Notes: a model not told the origin generated them from the sequence alone. DNA of 64,000 bases from Glutamicibacter sp. B1 (GCF_039602135.1 NZ_CP125942.1:1736001-1800000); one strand, 5' to 3'. Counted from the stretch's first letter, positions 24,371 to 33,912 are shown. Program-made: numbers and translations.

Positions 24371-25165
24371 GTGAAGGCTCTTTCGAAAAAGCGCCGCCAC
24401 CCGCTCGCCGCTGTGGCCCTGCTTCTGTTTGGATTGCTGATTACCGGCAGTCTCTACACCGCAGCAGGAAACATCAGCGAAGCGAAGGCCGCTGAGACTA
24501 CCGCAGCATCGCAGACCGATGTTGACGAGGGTCAGAAGCTTTTCGTCGCCAACTGCGCTACCTGCCACGGAATGCACGCTGAAGGCTCGGACTCCGGTCC
24601 GTCGCTGATCGGTGTTGGCGCCGCATCTGTTGACTTCCAGGTCGGTACCGGCCGTATGCCAATGCAGATGCAGGGCCCTCAGGCCCAGGCAAAGCCAGCC
24701 CAGTTCGACGACAAGCAGATCTCTCAGCTGGCTGCCTACGTTGCCAGCTTGGGTGCAGGTCCAGCGATCCCGGATGAGGAATACCTCGATACCACTCAAG
24801 GCGATGCAGCTCACGGTGGAACCGTCTTCCGCGTCAACTGCGCCATGTGCCACAACGCCGCCGCTGCCGGTGGTGCTTTGACCCGAGGCAAGTTCGCTCC
24901 GACCTTGACCGGCGTATCCGAGAAGCACATCTACGAAGCGATGGCTACCGGCCCACAGAACATGCCAGTGTTCAACGACTCGAACATCACCCCAGACGAG
25001 AAGCGTGACGTGATCACCTTCCTGAAGACCATTGAAGCTAATGGTTCCGCTGGTGGTGCAGCCCTGGGCTCCCTGGGTCCGGTTGCTGAAGGTCTGTTCA
25101 CCTGGACCGCAGGTCTGGGCATCATCATCGCCTTCACCATTTGGTTGACCTCGCGTCCTTCCTAA
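24371..25165 (+). CDS. qcrC: Cytochrome bc1 complex dihaem cytochrome c subunit
   Basis: Membrane-bound dihaem cytochrome c that passes electrons from the bc complex straight to the aa3 oxidase in actinobacteria. Two CXXCH sites are present: CATCH (about residues 62-66) and CAMCH (157-161). An N-terminal membrane anchor (PLAAVALLLFGLLITG) and a C-terminal membrane helix (AGLGIIIAFTIWL) flank the haem domains. GTG 24371 (MKALSKKRRHP) is preferred over GTG 24356 because GAGGA lies about 8 bases upstream and family members start this way. Confidence 0.95.
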   Translation: MKALSKKRRHPLAAVALLLFGLLITGSLYTAAGNISEAKAAETTAASQTDVDEGQKLFVANCATCHGMHAEGSDSGPSLIGVGAASVDFQVGTGRMPMQMQGPQAQAKPAQFDDKQISQLAAYVASLGAGPAIPDEEYLDTTQGDAAHGGTVFRVNCAMCHNAAAAGGALTRGKFAPTLTGVSEKHIYEAMATGPQNMPVFNDSNITPDEKRDVITFLKTIEANGSAGGAALGSLGPVAEGLFTWTAGLGIIIAFTIWLTSRPS

Positions 25166-25235
25166 GGCAAACCACGGCCTAGGCCGTAACCATCACTACG
25201 TACATAAATTCCTAACAGAAGGATGAGAGAGAAAC

Positions 25236-26285
25236 ATGGGCGACCATAGTCACGGCAGTCCCGAAAACTCGGGCACCGTTGCTAAGGCTGACGATGTAGC
25301 TCAGGATCGTTTCCCCGATCCGGGCTTGCCACCCCATCGTCCGCGTCTCGCAGACCGCGATCCGCGCGCAGCCAAGCGACATGAGCGTCAAGTAGCGCTC
25401 CTATTTACCATCTCCATCATCGGCACGCTCTTCTTCTTCGTGAGCTACTTCGTCCTGGGCCGCCTGGGCGAAATGTCCTTCGCTGAGCTGCGTGTGCAGA
25501 ACGCTGCACTGGGCCTGGGCACCGCATTTGCGATGCTCGGTATCGGTGTAGGTATTGTTCACTGGGCTAAGACCCTGATGCCGGATCACGAGCTCATGGA
25601 AATGCGCCACGAGATCCGCTCGGAAGAAGACCGCCAGGATGCCGTCGAGATCGTAGATACCGTTCTTGAAGAATCCGGTATCAAGCGCCGTCCGCTGATC
25701 CGCAACACCCTGATCGGTGCCATCGCCTTGGCTCCGATTCCAGCAATCTTCATGTTCCGCGATCTGGATCGCACCGGTAACACCGCACACCAGATGATTG
25801 ATTCCCTGCGCCACACCATGTGGGACAAGGGCATCCGTTTGACCCGCGACCCATCCGGTACCCCAATCAAGGCCTCGGACGTTCAGATCGGCTCGGCATT
25901 CCACGTTGTCCCAGAGGGCATCAACGAAACCGAGAACCCACTGAACGAAAAGGCTAAGGCTGTAGTTCTGCTGATGCGTATGGATCCAGCAGAAATGCAG
26001 ATCTCCGAGGGCCGCGAGGACTGGAACGTTGACGGCATCGTCGCGTACTCCAAGATCTGCACCCACGTTGGTTGCCCTATCGCACTGTACGAGCAGCACA
26101 CGCACCACCTGCTGTGCCCTTGCCACCAGTCGACCTTCGACCTGACTCAGGAATGTAAGGTCATCTTCGGCCCAGCCGGTCACGCACTGCCACAGTTGCC
26201 AATCACCGTCGATTCCGAAGGCTACCTGGTTGCTCAGAGCGACTTCCATGAGCCTGTTGGCCCGTCCTACTGGGAGCGTGGTTAA
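25236..26285 (+). CDS. qcrA: Cytochrome bc1 complex Rieske iron-sulfur subunit
   Basis: A 349-residue Rieske protein. The 2Fe-2S site is complete: CTHVGC (about residues 275-280) and CPCHQS (about 294-299). Three membrane helices precede it (two between ~47 and 110, one near 165-185), as is usual for the actinobacterial form. It starts ATG with GAAGGATGAGAG upstream. The qcrB start is 2 bases after its stop. Confidence 0.96.
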   Translation: MGDHSHGSPENSGTVAKADDVAQDRFPDPGLPPHRPRLADRDPRAAKRHERQVALLFTISIIGTLFFFVSYFVLGRLGEMSFAELRVQNAALGLGTAFAMLGIGVGIVHWAKTLMPDHELMEMRHEIRSEEDRQDAVEIVDTVLEESGIKRRPLIRNTLIGAIALAPIPAIFMFRDLDRTGNTAHQMIDSLRHTMWDKGIRLTRDPSGTPIKASDVQIGSAFHVVPEGINETENPLNEKAKAVVLLMRMDPAEMQISEGREDWNVDGIVAYSKICTHVGCPIALYEQHTHHLLCPCHQSTFDLTQECKVIFGPAGHALPQLPITVDSEGYLVAQSDFHEPVGPSYWERG

Positions 26286-26287
26286 TC

Positions 26288-27958
26288 ATGACGACAACTA
26301 ACGAATACCAGGCAACGACCTCTACCGGTCGTATCGCCAACTTCGTGGATTCACGTGTTGGTGCCTCGGCCATCGTCAAGGAATTCGGTCGCAAGATCTT
26401 CCCTGACCACTGGTCGTTCATGTTTGGTGAAGTGGCGATGTACACCTTCGTACTGTTGCTGCTTTCGGGTACCTTCCTGACCTTCTTCTTCGATCCGTCC
26501 ATGGCCCACGTGGTCTACGACGGCTCGTATGTGCCAATGAAGGGTCTTGGCATGTCGACCGCGATGTCTTCCACCATGGAGATCTCCTTCGACGTGCGCG
26601 GTGGCCTGTTCATGCGTCAGGTACACCACTGGTCGGCACTGCTCTTCGTAGCATCGCTGTCCGTTCACATGCTGCGCGTGTTCTTCACCGGTGCATTCCG
26701 TCGCCCACGTGAATTGAACTGGGTTGTCGGTGGCGTACTGCTGATCATGGGTCTGGCTGCTGGCTTCACCGGCTACTCCCTGCCCGATGATCTGCTTTCC
26801 GGTAACGGTCTTCGCATTATTGATGGCGTTATGAAGGCACTGCCAATCGTTGGTACTTACCTCTCGATGTTCTTCTTCGGTGGCGAGTTCCCAGGCGAGC
26901 ACGTGATCCCACGTCTGTACTCGCTGCACATCATGATCGTGCCTGCCGTGATCATCTTGCTGATCGTGATCCACCTGTTCATGGTTGTGACTCACAAGCA
27001 CACCCAGTACCCAGGCCCAGGTCGCACCAACGACAACGTTGTTGGCTTCCCAGTTGGTCCGGTCTACGCTGCAAAGGCTGGTGGATTCTTCTTCATCGTC
27101 TTCGGCATCGTAGCCTTCATCGCAGGTCTCTTCCAGATCAACCCGATCTGGAACTACGGACCATACGACCCATCCCCTGTTTCGGCTGGTACCCAGCCGG
27201 ACTGGTACATCGGTTTCGTTGATGGTGCTCTGCGTTTGATGCCAGGTGTACTTGGCAACTTCAGCTTCGAGTGGCACATCCCATTCCCATGGGGTACCAA
27301 CACTCTGGTTCTCTCGGTACTGCTTCCTGCTCTGGTTCCTGCAGGCGCACTGTTCGCGGTCATGTTCGCATGGCCATGGATCGAGCGTTGGGTCACCAAG
27401 GACAACCGCGAGCACCACTTGCTGGATCGTCCACGTAACGCACCGTTCCGTACCGCCATGGGTGTAGCCGGCGTGATCTTCTACAGCGTGATGTGGGCAG
27501 CTGCATCCTCTGACTTGATCGCAACTCACTTCCACGTGGCACTGAACGACGTAACCTACTGGCTGCGTGCACTGTTCTTCATTGGCCCAATCCTGGGCTT
27601 CTGGCTGACCCGTCGCATCTGCCTGTCCTTGCAGCGTAAGGATCGCGAGATCGTACTGCACGGTCGCGAAGCTGGCATTATCCAGATGTCGCCAGAGGGC
27701 GGCTTCAGTGAGAAGCACGAAGAGATCGACGTTTACAAGCGTTACCTCTTGACTAACTTCGTGGATCGCCAGTACATTCCGGCTGAGCCTGATGCCGCTG
27801 GCCACATCTCCCGCAAGGAGAAGCGCCGCGCAATGATCTCGAAGTTCTTCTTCGAAGATCGCGTCGCCCCGGTAACCCCATCGGAACTGGAAGCAGCACA
27901 TGCTGCTCACGGTCACCATGAGGTTGAGGGTGACAAGCAGGACTCGATCGAGAAGTAA
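26288..27958 (+). CDS. qcrB: Cytochrome bc1 complex cytochrome b subunit
   Basis: A 556-residue cytochrome b with the eight core membrane helices and a long hydrophilic C-terminal extension typical of actinobacteria. Landmarks are the haem-b region QVHHWSALLFVASLSVHMLR, the second His pair in PRLYSLHIMIVPAVIILLIVIHLF, and the Qo-site PDW segment in GTQPDWYIGFVDG (in place of PEW). It is the last gene of the operon; a terminator follows 22 bases later. Confidence 0.96.
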   Translation: MTTTNEYQATTSTGRIANFVDSRVGASAIVKEFGRKIFPDHWSFMFGEVAMYTFVLLLLSGTFLTFFFDPSMAHVVYDGSYVPMKGLGMSTAMSSTMEISFDVRGGLFMRQVHHWSALLFVASLSVHMLRVFFTGAFRRPRELNWVVGGVLLIMGLAAGFTGYSLPDDLLSGNGLRIIDGVMKALPIVGTYLSMFFFGGEFPGEHVIPRLYSLHIMIVPAVIILLIVIHLFMVVTHKHTQYPGPGRTNDNVVGFPVGPVYAAKAGGFFFIVFGIVAFIAGLFQINPIWNYGPYDPSPVSAGTQPDWYIGFVDGALRLMPGVLGNFSFEWHIPFPWGTNTLVLSVLLPALVPAGALFAVMFAWPWIERWVTKDNREHHLLDRPRNAPFRTAMGVAGVIFYSVMWAAASSDLIATHFHVALNDVTYWLRALFFIGPILGFWLTRRICLSLQRKDREIVLHGREAGIIQMSPEGGFSEKHEEIDVYKRYLLTNFVDRQYIPAEPDAAGHISRKEKRRAMISKFFFEDRVAPVTPSELEAAHAAHGHHEVEGDKQDSIEK

Positions 27959-27980
27959 TTCCGACTCGCGTTAGTCACAC

Positions 27981-28014
27981 AGGAAGGGACACACCACACG
28001 GTGTGTCCCTTCCT
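27981..28014 (+). terminator. Terminator after qcrB
   Basis: A perfect 15-base stem AGGAAGGGACACACC with its complement and a 4-base loop, followed by TGTTTA. Confidence 0.9.
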
Positions 28015-28313
28015 TGTTTAAGTTGATACTCCACAACGGCACAGAATCGAATCTGGGCGATCAAAGGACTTTATACGTGTAAGTATTGCTGTGCCGGGTT
28101 GCTGTGTCCCCTGCTGGCCGTATAGGGATTTATGAACGTTGCCAAGAACGCGCGCAGTTGCCGTTGAATGGATTGGTATCCAACAACATTCTGAACATGC
28201 CATTAGTTACAGCAGTGCAGACCTTTTGCAAGGCAGTAGCAATAGGGGTTGCCGTAGCTATCGCCGAAAATCGGGCGGATATGAACATGACTAACGCGCG
28301 GCAACCGGGCCGT
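28015..28313. other. Non-coding start of the accessory island
   Basis: About 300 bases between the qcrB terminator and the broken recombinase. Open frames exist on both strands but have no recognisable sequence or ribosome-binding sites. One copy of the 11-base phrase AAAATCGGGCG is at 28267-28277. Confidence 0.45.
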
Positions 28314-28888
28314 TCAGTCGTGTCGTGTACCTGGATGGAGCGCGGCGAAGTCGGTGTGGGCCTGGCCAACGGCGTCGAGGTGGGCCTGAGGTTTCTCGTG
28401 CTCGCTGAGCACCCGGTAGATGCTGGCCAGGTCGGGGTTGCGACCTTTGAGTTTACCGGTGGGGATGTTCAGGTCGAGCCGAATGCCCTCGAGGGACTCA
28501 ACGTTCGCGCGAGGACGCAGCACGGTGTGCAGCAAGTCGTCGGTGATGACCAGTGGGCGTCCGTCGTGGTCTCCCTTGCGGGCGGGCGCATTGAGGCCCT
28601 CGAGGGTGGCTTCGCGGATGTTCTCGCGTTCAGGTGCGGCCATCGCGGCGAAGAACGCGAACAACACCCGGCCCCCGTTCCGGTAGGGTCGTAGATCCCG
28701 GTGAACCGCCCGGCGAGCATTTCCTAGACGATGCCGTGTGCGGTGAGGTGATCGCCCGGCGCGGTCTGCTCGGCGGAATCCCTCCCGAGCCGCTTCATCT
28801 CGTAAACGGTGAAGATGACCCGGCAGTGCGGGGCGTGTGCCTTGATCTGCCGGGCTGCCTCGAGCGCGGCTTCGACCTGGCTCCACAT
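28314..28888 (-). pseudogene. Broken serine recombinase (resolvase family), N-terminus missing
   Basis: Spliced across frames, the minus strand reads like a resolvase-type recombinase: HCRVIFTVYEMKRLGRDSAE, EMLAGRFTGIYDPTGTG, RVLFAFFAAMAAPERENIRE and ATLEGLNAPARKGDHDGRP. A linker and helix-turn-helix region ending NPDLASIYRVLSEHEK follow. A TAG stop (28724-28726) falls just before EMLAG, and a frameshift lies between ~28672 and 28684. The N-terminal part with the catalytic Ser is absent. GC content is clearly above its neighbours, which suggests transfer followed by decay. Confidence 0.85.
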
Positions 28889-28960
28889 CCCGAAATCCAA
28901 TCACAAACATTTCTTATAAGATTGCCCACGCATCTTTGAGTGAGAATGGTTTCTGAGAAG

Positions 28961-28980
28961 AAAACCGGCCTTTGCCGGTC
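28961..28980 (-). terminator. Minus-strand terminator downstream of the small hypothetical gene
   Basis: Read on the minus strand, ACCGGC-aaag-GCCGGT is followed by TTTCTT, a short intrinsic terminator. It lies between the hypothetical gene at 29170 and the recombinase remnant. Confidence 0.6.
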
Positions 28981-29037
28981 CACCGGGCCGCGGTGTCGTC
29001 CCCTTTCTCAAAATCGGGCGTTTGCAGGAGCAACTTT

Positions 29038-29083
29038 GGACTATCGGTACAGCGGTTGGCGCTACCCGTGGTACCGATAGTCC
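29038..29083. repeat. 13-base perfect inverted repeat
   Basis: GGACTATCGGTAC (29038-29050) and GTACCGATAGTCC (29071-29083) are perfect inverted copies separated by 20 bases. There is no T-tract. It could be a recombinase or regulator binding site left from the element, but no function can be assigned. Confidence 0.7.
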
Positions 29084-29169
29084 GAGTCCGGATGCGCTAC
29101 GAGCTCTTCATTACTTTGATTTCTCTACGTGTGAGGAGGGAATGGTTCTTCCTTGCCGTCGACTACGGT

Positions 29170-29505
29170 TTACCAGTAATCAAGTTCGACGGCGTTACTC
29201 GGAAGCTCCAGTTCCACGCGCTCCTTTAAGCTGACTGCTTCATGGAAATGTCTGCTCAACGATTCCATAGATGGCCACCCAGTTACCGGATCATAGTTGT
29301 TGTCAAAATCTTCCTGCCAAGAGCTTAGATCGGCCGCTAGTTCGTCTGATAACTCCCAAAGGGTTGAATCAGCATTAGAAGAAACAGAACTCTCCATAGC
29401 GGAAAACCGGCGCCCATGGACTAATCCGCCATAAGTCGAACTCGTGTGGACTCTGTGCTCGAATTTTCTAGCGACATTTTCCACCAGGATATGAAGTGAT
29501 GACAT
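29170..29505 (-). CDS. Hypothetical small acidic protein
   Basis: A 111-residue frame of unknown function. The C-terminal ~75 residues (ELSDELAADLSSWQEDFDNN, then YDPVTGWPSMESL) look like a folded acidic domain. The N-terminal 36 residues overlap the end of the upstream gene by 38 bases and may not be translated; ATG 29397 is an alternative start. Neither start has a good ribosome-binding site. The arrangement recalls a partner or immunity gene for the secreted product upstream, but that is speculation. Confidence 0.5.
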   Translation of the reverse strand: MSSLHILVENVARKFEHRVHTSSTYGGLVHGRRFSAMESSVSSNADSTLWELSDELAADLSSWQEDFDNNYDPVTGWPSMESLSRHFHEAVSLKERVELELPSNAVELDYW

Positions 29506-29758
29506 GGTGTGGATCTTTTGGACTGTTGCACGACAACCAAGCGAACGGGTTCAGTGGCCGTGCCTCAACAGTGCCCGGCTTAGGAACGAAACCTCGGCCT
29601 GAAAGATACTTGCTGCCGTCAGGAAATTGCGCTTCCAAGTCGGCGGAATCATCTGTGGTGATACTTGTGATGGAAGGCTCTGGCGATGCTGCGTTCGCAG
29701 CGATACCACCACTCAGTGCGATGCCAATTGACACAGATGCTACCGCACCGATAGACAC
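29468..29758 (-). CDS. Hypothetical small secreted protein
   Basis: A 96-residue frame with a clear signal peptide (VASVSIGIALSGGIAANAAS). A mature part of about 70 residues follows, containing two Cys (LSCNSP and GGKCR at the end) and Pro/Gly-rich stretches. The GTG start lacks a ribosome-binding site, and the codons before it (KYLLQKL) continue the signal-peptide pattern without any start codon, so the true start may have been lost. No family is recognised. Confidence 0.45.
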   Translation of the reverse strand: MSIGAVASVSIGIALSGGIAANAASPEPSITSITTDDSADLEAQFPDGSKYLSGRGFVPKPGTVEARPLNPFAWLSCNSPKDPHHVITSYPGGKCR

Positions 29759-30007
29759 TAATTTTTGTAAGAGATATTTCCCCGTCCTTGGAGCCGGCGA
29801 CTACGCCAGGGCGTAGATCGCGCTGAAATCGTCGTCAGCGGCAACGAAAAAACAAAGCGCCAGGTCCAATATTGGGGCGAATTTCAATAGCATGCAGGTT
29901 CATTGACCGTTGAAGTTTTGGCTGAACGCCCTCTGTCAGGACAGCAGCGACTTCCTGGGCTGATGACACCAGCGAACTTTGACGCCTATCCCCGAACGCA
30001 CCAATGC

Positions 30008-30790
30008 TTAGAAAGAGTCGGTGTAGCGAGGAGTGCGTGTTCCAACGCGTTGCAGTGGAACAAAGAGCTTGTAACGATCCGAACGGTACAGCGACACCGA
30101 GTAGTCGGCTAGCCGCTCGCCAATGTACGCATATCGGGTGATCTGCAGCAACGGGAACCCTTGTTCAACACCGAGTAGGTGCGCCTGTCGTTTGCTTGCA
30201 GCTGTACTTTCGACTTGATCCTCACCCCACTCCAAAAGAATTCCGTAGCGTTCGTGCAGCGCCTGGTACAGCTTGGAGGGTGGTTCACCATCAACAAAGC
30301 CGGGAACTAGATCTGCCGGCATGTAGTTTTCGTCAAGGCTCATTGGGGTGCCGTCGGCCAGCAACAGACGTTTGAATTGGACTACCGGTGTCCCCTCGTC
30401 CACCATGAGCTGCAACGCCAGATTAGCGTTGGCCTTGATTTCTGCAAACTCCAAAACGTGCGCATCCGGAACCATGCCACGACGCATCATGTCTTCAGAA
30501 TAAGAATGCAGCCTGACACGCAGGTCGAGTTTCTCTGGAACCACAAACGTACCGATACCGACGACTCGCTTGAGTACCTGTTCATCAACCAGCGCATCTA
30601 TGGCCTGTCTGATGGTCTTACGCGCCACGCCAAAGTGTTCGGCAAGTTCGCGCTCAGGGGGCAGCTTGTAACCGGGTTTGCAGGCCTCACGGGCGTGAGT
30701 CTTAAGGATCTCGCGAATCTGGCGATACTTGCTTTGTTTACTACTGGGATCAAGATAGGCCTCGACCTTTGGCTGGGGTGCGTGGCGCAT
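30008..30790 (-). CDS. GntR/HutC-family regulator with UTRA domain
   Basis: A 260-residue transcription factor. The N-terminal winged helix reads KYRQIREILKTHAREACKPG, then LPPERELAEHFGVARKTIRQ. The C-terminal UTRA ligand domain covers residues ~90-250 (RRGMVPDAHVLEF ... DYSVSLYRSDRYKLFVPLQR). UTRA proteins of this type often sense phosphosugars. ATG 30790 follows GAGGAG at 7 bases and is preferred over 30805. No transporter or catabolic gene is adjacent, so targets are unknown. Confidence 0.92.
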   Translation of the reverse strand: MRHAPQPKVEAYLDPSSKQSKYRQIREILKTHAREACKPGYKLPPERELAEHFGVARKTIRQAIDALVDEQVLKRVVGIGTFVVPEKLDLRVRLHSYSEDMMRRGMVPDAHVLEFAEIKANANLALQLMVDEGTPVVQFKRLLLADGTPMSLDENYMPADLVPGFVDGEPPSKLYQALHERYGILLEWGEDQVESTAASKRQAHLLGVEQGFPLLQITRYAYIGERLADYSVSLYRSDRYKLFVPLQRVGTRTPRYTDSF

Positions 30791-30854
30791 CGTTGATCTC
30801 CTCAAGTTCTTCTACAGTCATTGCCTAGCACAGCAACACTGTTGTTCTTAAAGA

Positions 30855-30893
30855 CTAATGGGGTGACAAGCAAATTGCTTGTCACCCCATTAG
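30855..30893 (-). terminator. Terminator after ctaF
   Basis: A perfect 19-base inverted repeat CTAATGGGGTGACAAGCAA with a very tight centre, just beyond the ctaF stop on the minus strand. Confidence 0.85.
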
Positions 30894-30902
30894 GATCACT
30901 GC

Positions 30903-31304
30903 TTAGTGTGCGTGGTCTCCACGGCTGTATTCGTAAACCCAGCCAACCAGACCTACAACGGCAAGTCCGGCACCGATGAAGAAGACCCACCAGCCAACGG
31001 CAATACCCAAGAAGGAGATTGCTGCTGAGCCGGCAAGTACTAGTGGCCACCAGCTCCATGGCGAGAACATTCCGATGTCACCGGCGTTCTCGTGGATTTC
31101 ACCGTCAACGCGGTCCTCTGGACGAGGACCAACGCGCTTAGCGGTGAAGAGCAAGTACCAGCCAACCATTGCGGACAGGCCGACCAACATGAGCAATGCG
31201 AGGAAGCCTACCCATTCGCTCCAGTTGGTCATGTAGCCATAAACGATGGCCACAGGGGTGAAGAAGAAAACGCCACCTAAGAAAATCCAGGATTCAACTT
31301 TCAT
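30903..31304 (-). CDS. ctaF: Cytochrome c oxidase subunit IV (actinobacterial type)
   Basis: A 133-residue membrane protein with four hydrophobic segments, starting MKVESWIFLGGVFFFTPVAI and ending in a short charged tail (YEYSRGDHAH). It matches the small actinobacterial subunit IV of the aa3 oxidase, whose gene follows ctaD. The start is 2 bases after the ctaD stop on the minus strand, so the two are co-translated. Confidence 0.93.
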   Translation of the reverse strand: MKVESWIFLGGVFFFTPVAIVYGYMTNWSEWVGFLALLMLVGLSAMVGWYLLFTAKRVGPRPEDRVDGEIHENAGDIGMFSPWSWWPLVLAGSAAISFLGIAVGWWVFFIGAGLAVVGLVGWVYEYSRGDHAH

Positions 31305-31306
31305 CT

Positions 31307-33025
31307 TTACAGATCCTTCTGATCAGCAGGGCCGAAGATCTTTGCAACCGGGGTTTCCGGGGTAACACGACCGCTCAGTTCCGGGTGGTGCAGATCCAGA
31401 GCTGGGCGCTCCGAACGGATGCGTGGAATCGAGTGGAAGTTGTGACGTGGTGGTGGGCAAGAGGTAGCCCACTCCAGCGAAGCACCGAAGCCCCATGGAT
31501 CATCAACTTCAAGCTTCTTTCCGTAGCGGAAAGTGGTCCATACGTTCCAGAAGAATGGGATCATCGATGCGCCCAAGATGAATGCAAAGACAGTCGAAAC
31601 CTGGTTCATGGTGGTGAAACCATCTTCAGGCATGTAGTCGGCGTAACGACGTGGCATACCCATGACACCTAGCCAGTGCTGGATCAAGAAGGTTCCGTGG
31701 AAGCCGATGAACAGCATCCAGAAGTGAATCTTGCCAAGGCGCTCGTTGAGCAGCTTGCCGGTCCACTTTGGCCACCAGAAGTAGAAGCCCGCGAACATAG
31801 CGAAGACCACGGTACCGAAGACCACGTAGTGGAAGTGTGCCACCACGAAGTAGGAGTCAGAGACGTGGAAGTCCAGTGCAGGTGCGGAAAGGATAATACC
31901 GGTCAGACCACCGAACAAGAAGGTGATCATGAAGCCGATGCTCCACAGCATTGGGGTTTCGAAGGTAATCGAACCGCGCCACAGGGTACCGATCCAGTTG
32001 AAGAACTTCACACCGGTTGGCACAGCGATCAGCATGGTCATGAAGCCGAAGAATGGCAACATTACCGAACCGGTCACGTACATGTGGTGAGCCCACACGG
32101 AAACCGACAGTGCAGCAATCGAGATGGTCGCGAAGACCAGACCCTTGTAACCGAAGATCGGCTTGCGGCTGAAGACCGGGAAGATCTCCGAGACGATACC
32201 GAAGAACGGCAACGCAATAATGTACACCTCAGGGTGACCGAAGAACCAGAACAGGTGCTGCCATAGAACGGCACCGCCATTATCAGGATCAAAGATGTGT
32301 GCGCCGAAGCGACGATCAGCACCCAGTGCGAACAGCGCAGCTGCCAGTGGTGGGAAGGCCATCAGGATCAGCAACGAGGTGATCAGCGTGTTCCACGAGA
32401 AGATCGACATGCGCCACATGGTCATACCAGGGGCACGCAGGCAGATGATCGTGGTGATGAAGTTGACGGCACCCAAGATGGTACCGAAGCCCGAGAGTGC
32501 CAGACCGAAGACCCAGAGGTCTCCACCGACACCAGGCGAGAAGGTGGTGTTCGACAATGGTGCGTAAGCGAACCAACCGAAGCTAGCTGCACCCTGTGGG
32601 GTGAGGTAGCCGGCCAATGCGATCAGCGAGCCCATGAGGAAGAACCAGAAAGCCAGTGCGTTCAGACGTGGGAAGGCCACATCTGGGGAACCGATCTGCA
32701 GAGGCATCATAACGTTTGCGAAACCTGCGAAGAGCGGAGTTGCAAACATCAGCAGCATGACGGTGCCATGCATGGTGAACAGCTGGTTGTACTGTTCCTT
32801 GGTCTGCAGGATCTGCATACCTGGTTCGAACAGCTCTGCACGAATCAGCAGCGCCATGACGCCACCAACACAGAACAGAACGAACGAGCTGATCAGGTAC
32901 ATGTACCCGATCTTCTTGTGGTCGGTCGAAGTGATGTAGTCGACGAAGAGGCGACCCTTTGACTTCGGCACCACGGCTGGGGCAATCGACTTGACGTCGT
33001 CACTTGCGTATTCAAACGTAGTCAT
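31307..33025 (-). CDS. ctaD: Cytochrome c oxidase subunit I
   Basis: The catalytic subunit with haem a, haem a3 and CuB. The 572 residues include [12 protein letters not shown], the CuB/crosslink helix [22 protein letters not shown] and [17 protein letters not shown]. Twelve membrane helices are expected. Start ATG has GGAGAGTAATCACG upstream. It sits 5 bases after ctaC. Confidence 0.97.
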   Translation of the reverse strand: MTTFEYASDDVKSIAPAVVPKSKGRLFVDYITSTDHKKIGYMYLISSFVLFCVGGVMALLIRAELFEPGMQILQTKEQYNQLFTMHGTVMLLMFATPLFAGFANVMMPLQIGSPDVAFPRLNALAFWFFLMGSLIALAGYLTPQGAASFGWFAYAPLSNTTFSPGVGGDLWVFGLALSGFGTILGAVNFITTIICLRAPGMTMWRMSIFSWNTLITSLLILMAFPPLAAALFALGADRRFGAHIFDPDNGGAVLWQHLFWFFGHPEVYIIALPFFGIVSEIFPVFSRKPIFGYKGLVFATISIAALSVSVWAHHMYVTGSVMLPFFGFMTMLIAVPTGVKFFNWIGTLWRGSITFETPMLWSIGFMITFLFGGLTGIILSAPALDFHVSDSYFVVAHFHYVVFGTVVFAMFAGFYFWWPKWTGKLLNERLGKIHFWMLFIGFHGTFLIQHWLGVMGMPRRYADYMPEDGFTTMNQVSTVFAFILGASMIPFFWNVWTTFRYGKKLEVDDPWGFGASLEWATSCPPPRHNFHSIPRIRSERPALDLHHPELSGRVTPETPVAKIFGPADQKDL

Positions 33026-33030
33026 CGTGA

Positions 33031-33912
33031 TTACTCTCCTTCCCCGTGTTCTACTACGACACCGTTAACCGCATCGGGCTGACGATCGTATTCTTCACCG
33101 ATGTGACCATCGTCCATCTTGGCGAGCTGAGCCTTGAACTCTGCCTCGCTGACAACCTCTACATTGAAGAGCATCTCGGAGTGGTACTCGCCGCAAAGTT
33201 CGGCGCACTTTCCGTCGTAGCTACCTTCAACCTGAGGGGTCAAGTAGATGTGGTTGGTCTTGCCTGGGATCATGTCCAGCTTCTGCAAGAAGGCTGGTAC
33301 CCAGAACGAGTGGATGACGTCGCGGCTGTTCAGGTCCAGCTGTACCGTCTTGCCTGCTGGCAAGTACAAGGTCGGCAGTTCTTCACGAGCGCCTTCCGAG
33401 CCATCGGTGTGCAGGTGAGCCTGGGTACCGGCGAAGTGCTTCTCGGTGCCCTGGTAGGTGTAGTTGAAGTCCCAAGACCACTGCTTGGCTCGAACGTCTA
33501 CTACGACCTCGGAATCAACAGGCTTGTTGATGCTCTTTTCCAGGGTGTTGTTGAAGCTGAAGAAGACCAGAACAAGGACCAAAGGAATGGCCGTGTAGAA
33601 GATCTCCAATGGCATGTTGTAGCTCAGCTGGCGTGGGTAGCCGGTGTCATTCTTGCGGCGACGGTAAGCGATGATGCACCAAAGCATCAAGCCCCAAGTC
33701 ATAATGCCGATGACAATCACAGCGATCCACGAGTGAACCCAGAAGTCCTGGATTGCAGCAGTGTGGTTAGTGGTGTCACGCTCCACGTTAGGGAGCCAAC
33801 CGCGTTTGGCCTCCGCTGAACATCCCGTCAACAGCAGTGCGCCAGTGCCGACTAAAGCCAGAACTTTGGCTTTAGCTGACCCGCGACTGCCGGTTCGGTC
33901 TTGCGAACTCAC
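33031..33912 (-). CDS. ctaC: Cytochrome c oxidase subunit II, lipoprotein type
   Basis: Carries the CuA centre that receives electrons. Landmarks are a lipobox LLTGC near residue 32, two membrane helices ([33 protein letters not shown]), the aromatic WSWDFNY segment and the CuA site [19 protein letters not shown] 33912 is chosen because GAGGAAGG lies about 7 bases upstream; the frame is open to ATG 33954. It is the first gene of ctaC-ctaD-ctaF. Confidence 0.95.
   Translation of the reverse strand: MSSQDRTGSRGSAKAKVLALVGTGALLLTGCSAEAKRGWLPNVERDTTNHTAAIQDFWVHSWIAVIVIGIMTWGLMLWCIIAYRRRKNDTGYPRQLSYNMPLEIFYTAIPLVLVLVFFSFNNTLEKSINKPVDSEVVVDVRAKQWSWDFNYTYQGTEKHFAGTQAHLHTDGSEGAREELPTLYLPAGKTVQLDLNSRDVIHSFWVPAFLQKLDMIPGKTNHIYLTPQVEGSYDGKCAELCGEYHSEMLFNVEVVSEAEFKAQLAKMDDGHIGEEYDRQPDAVNGVVVEHGEGE

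Noticed and set aside
26351..27919. A 522-codon minus-strand frame opposite qcrB
   Set aside because: It is the mirror of a highly expressed gene with biased codons. Its composition (rich in His, Gln, Glu, Trp) is unlike a real protein and no motif is seen.
28086..28694. A 202-codon plus-strand frame in the island
   Set aside because: It lies mostly opposite the recombinase remnant, whose protein signature is clear on the minus strand.
31676..32962. Plus-strand frames opposite ctaD
   Set aside because: Composition is dominated by Glu, Gln, His and Trp, as expected for the complement of a membrane protein gene.
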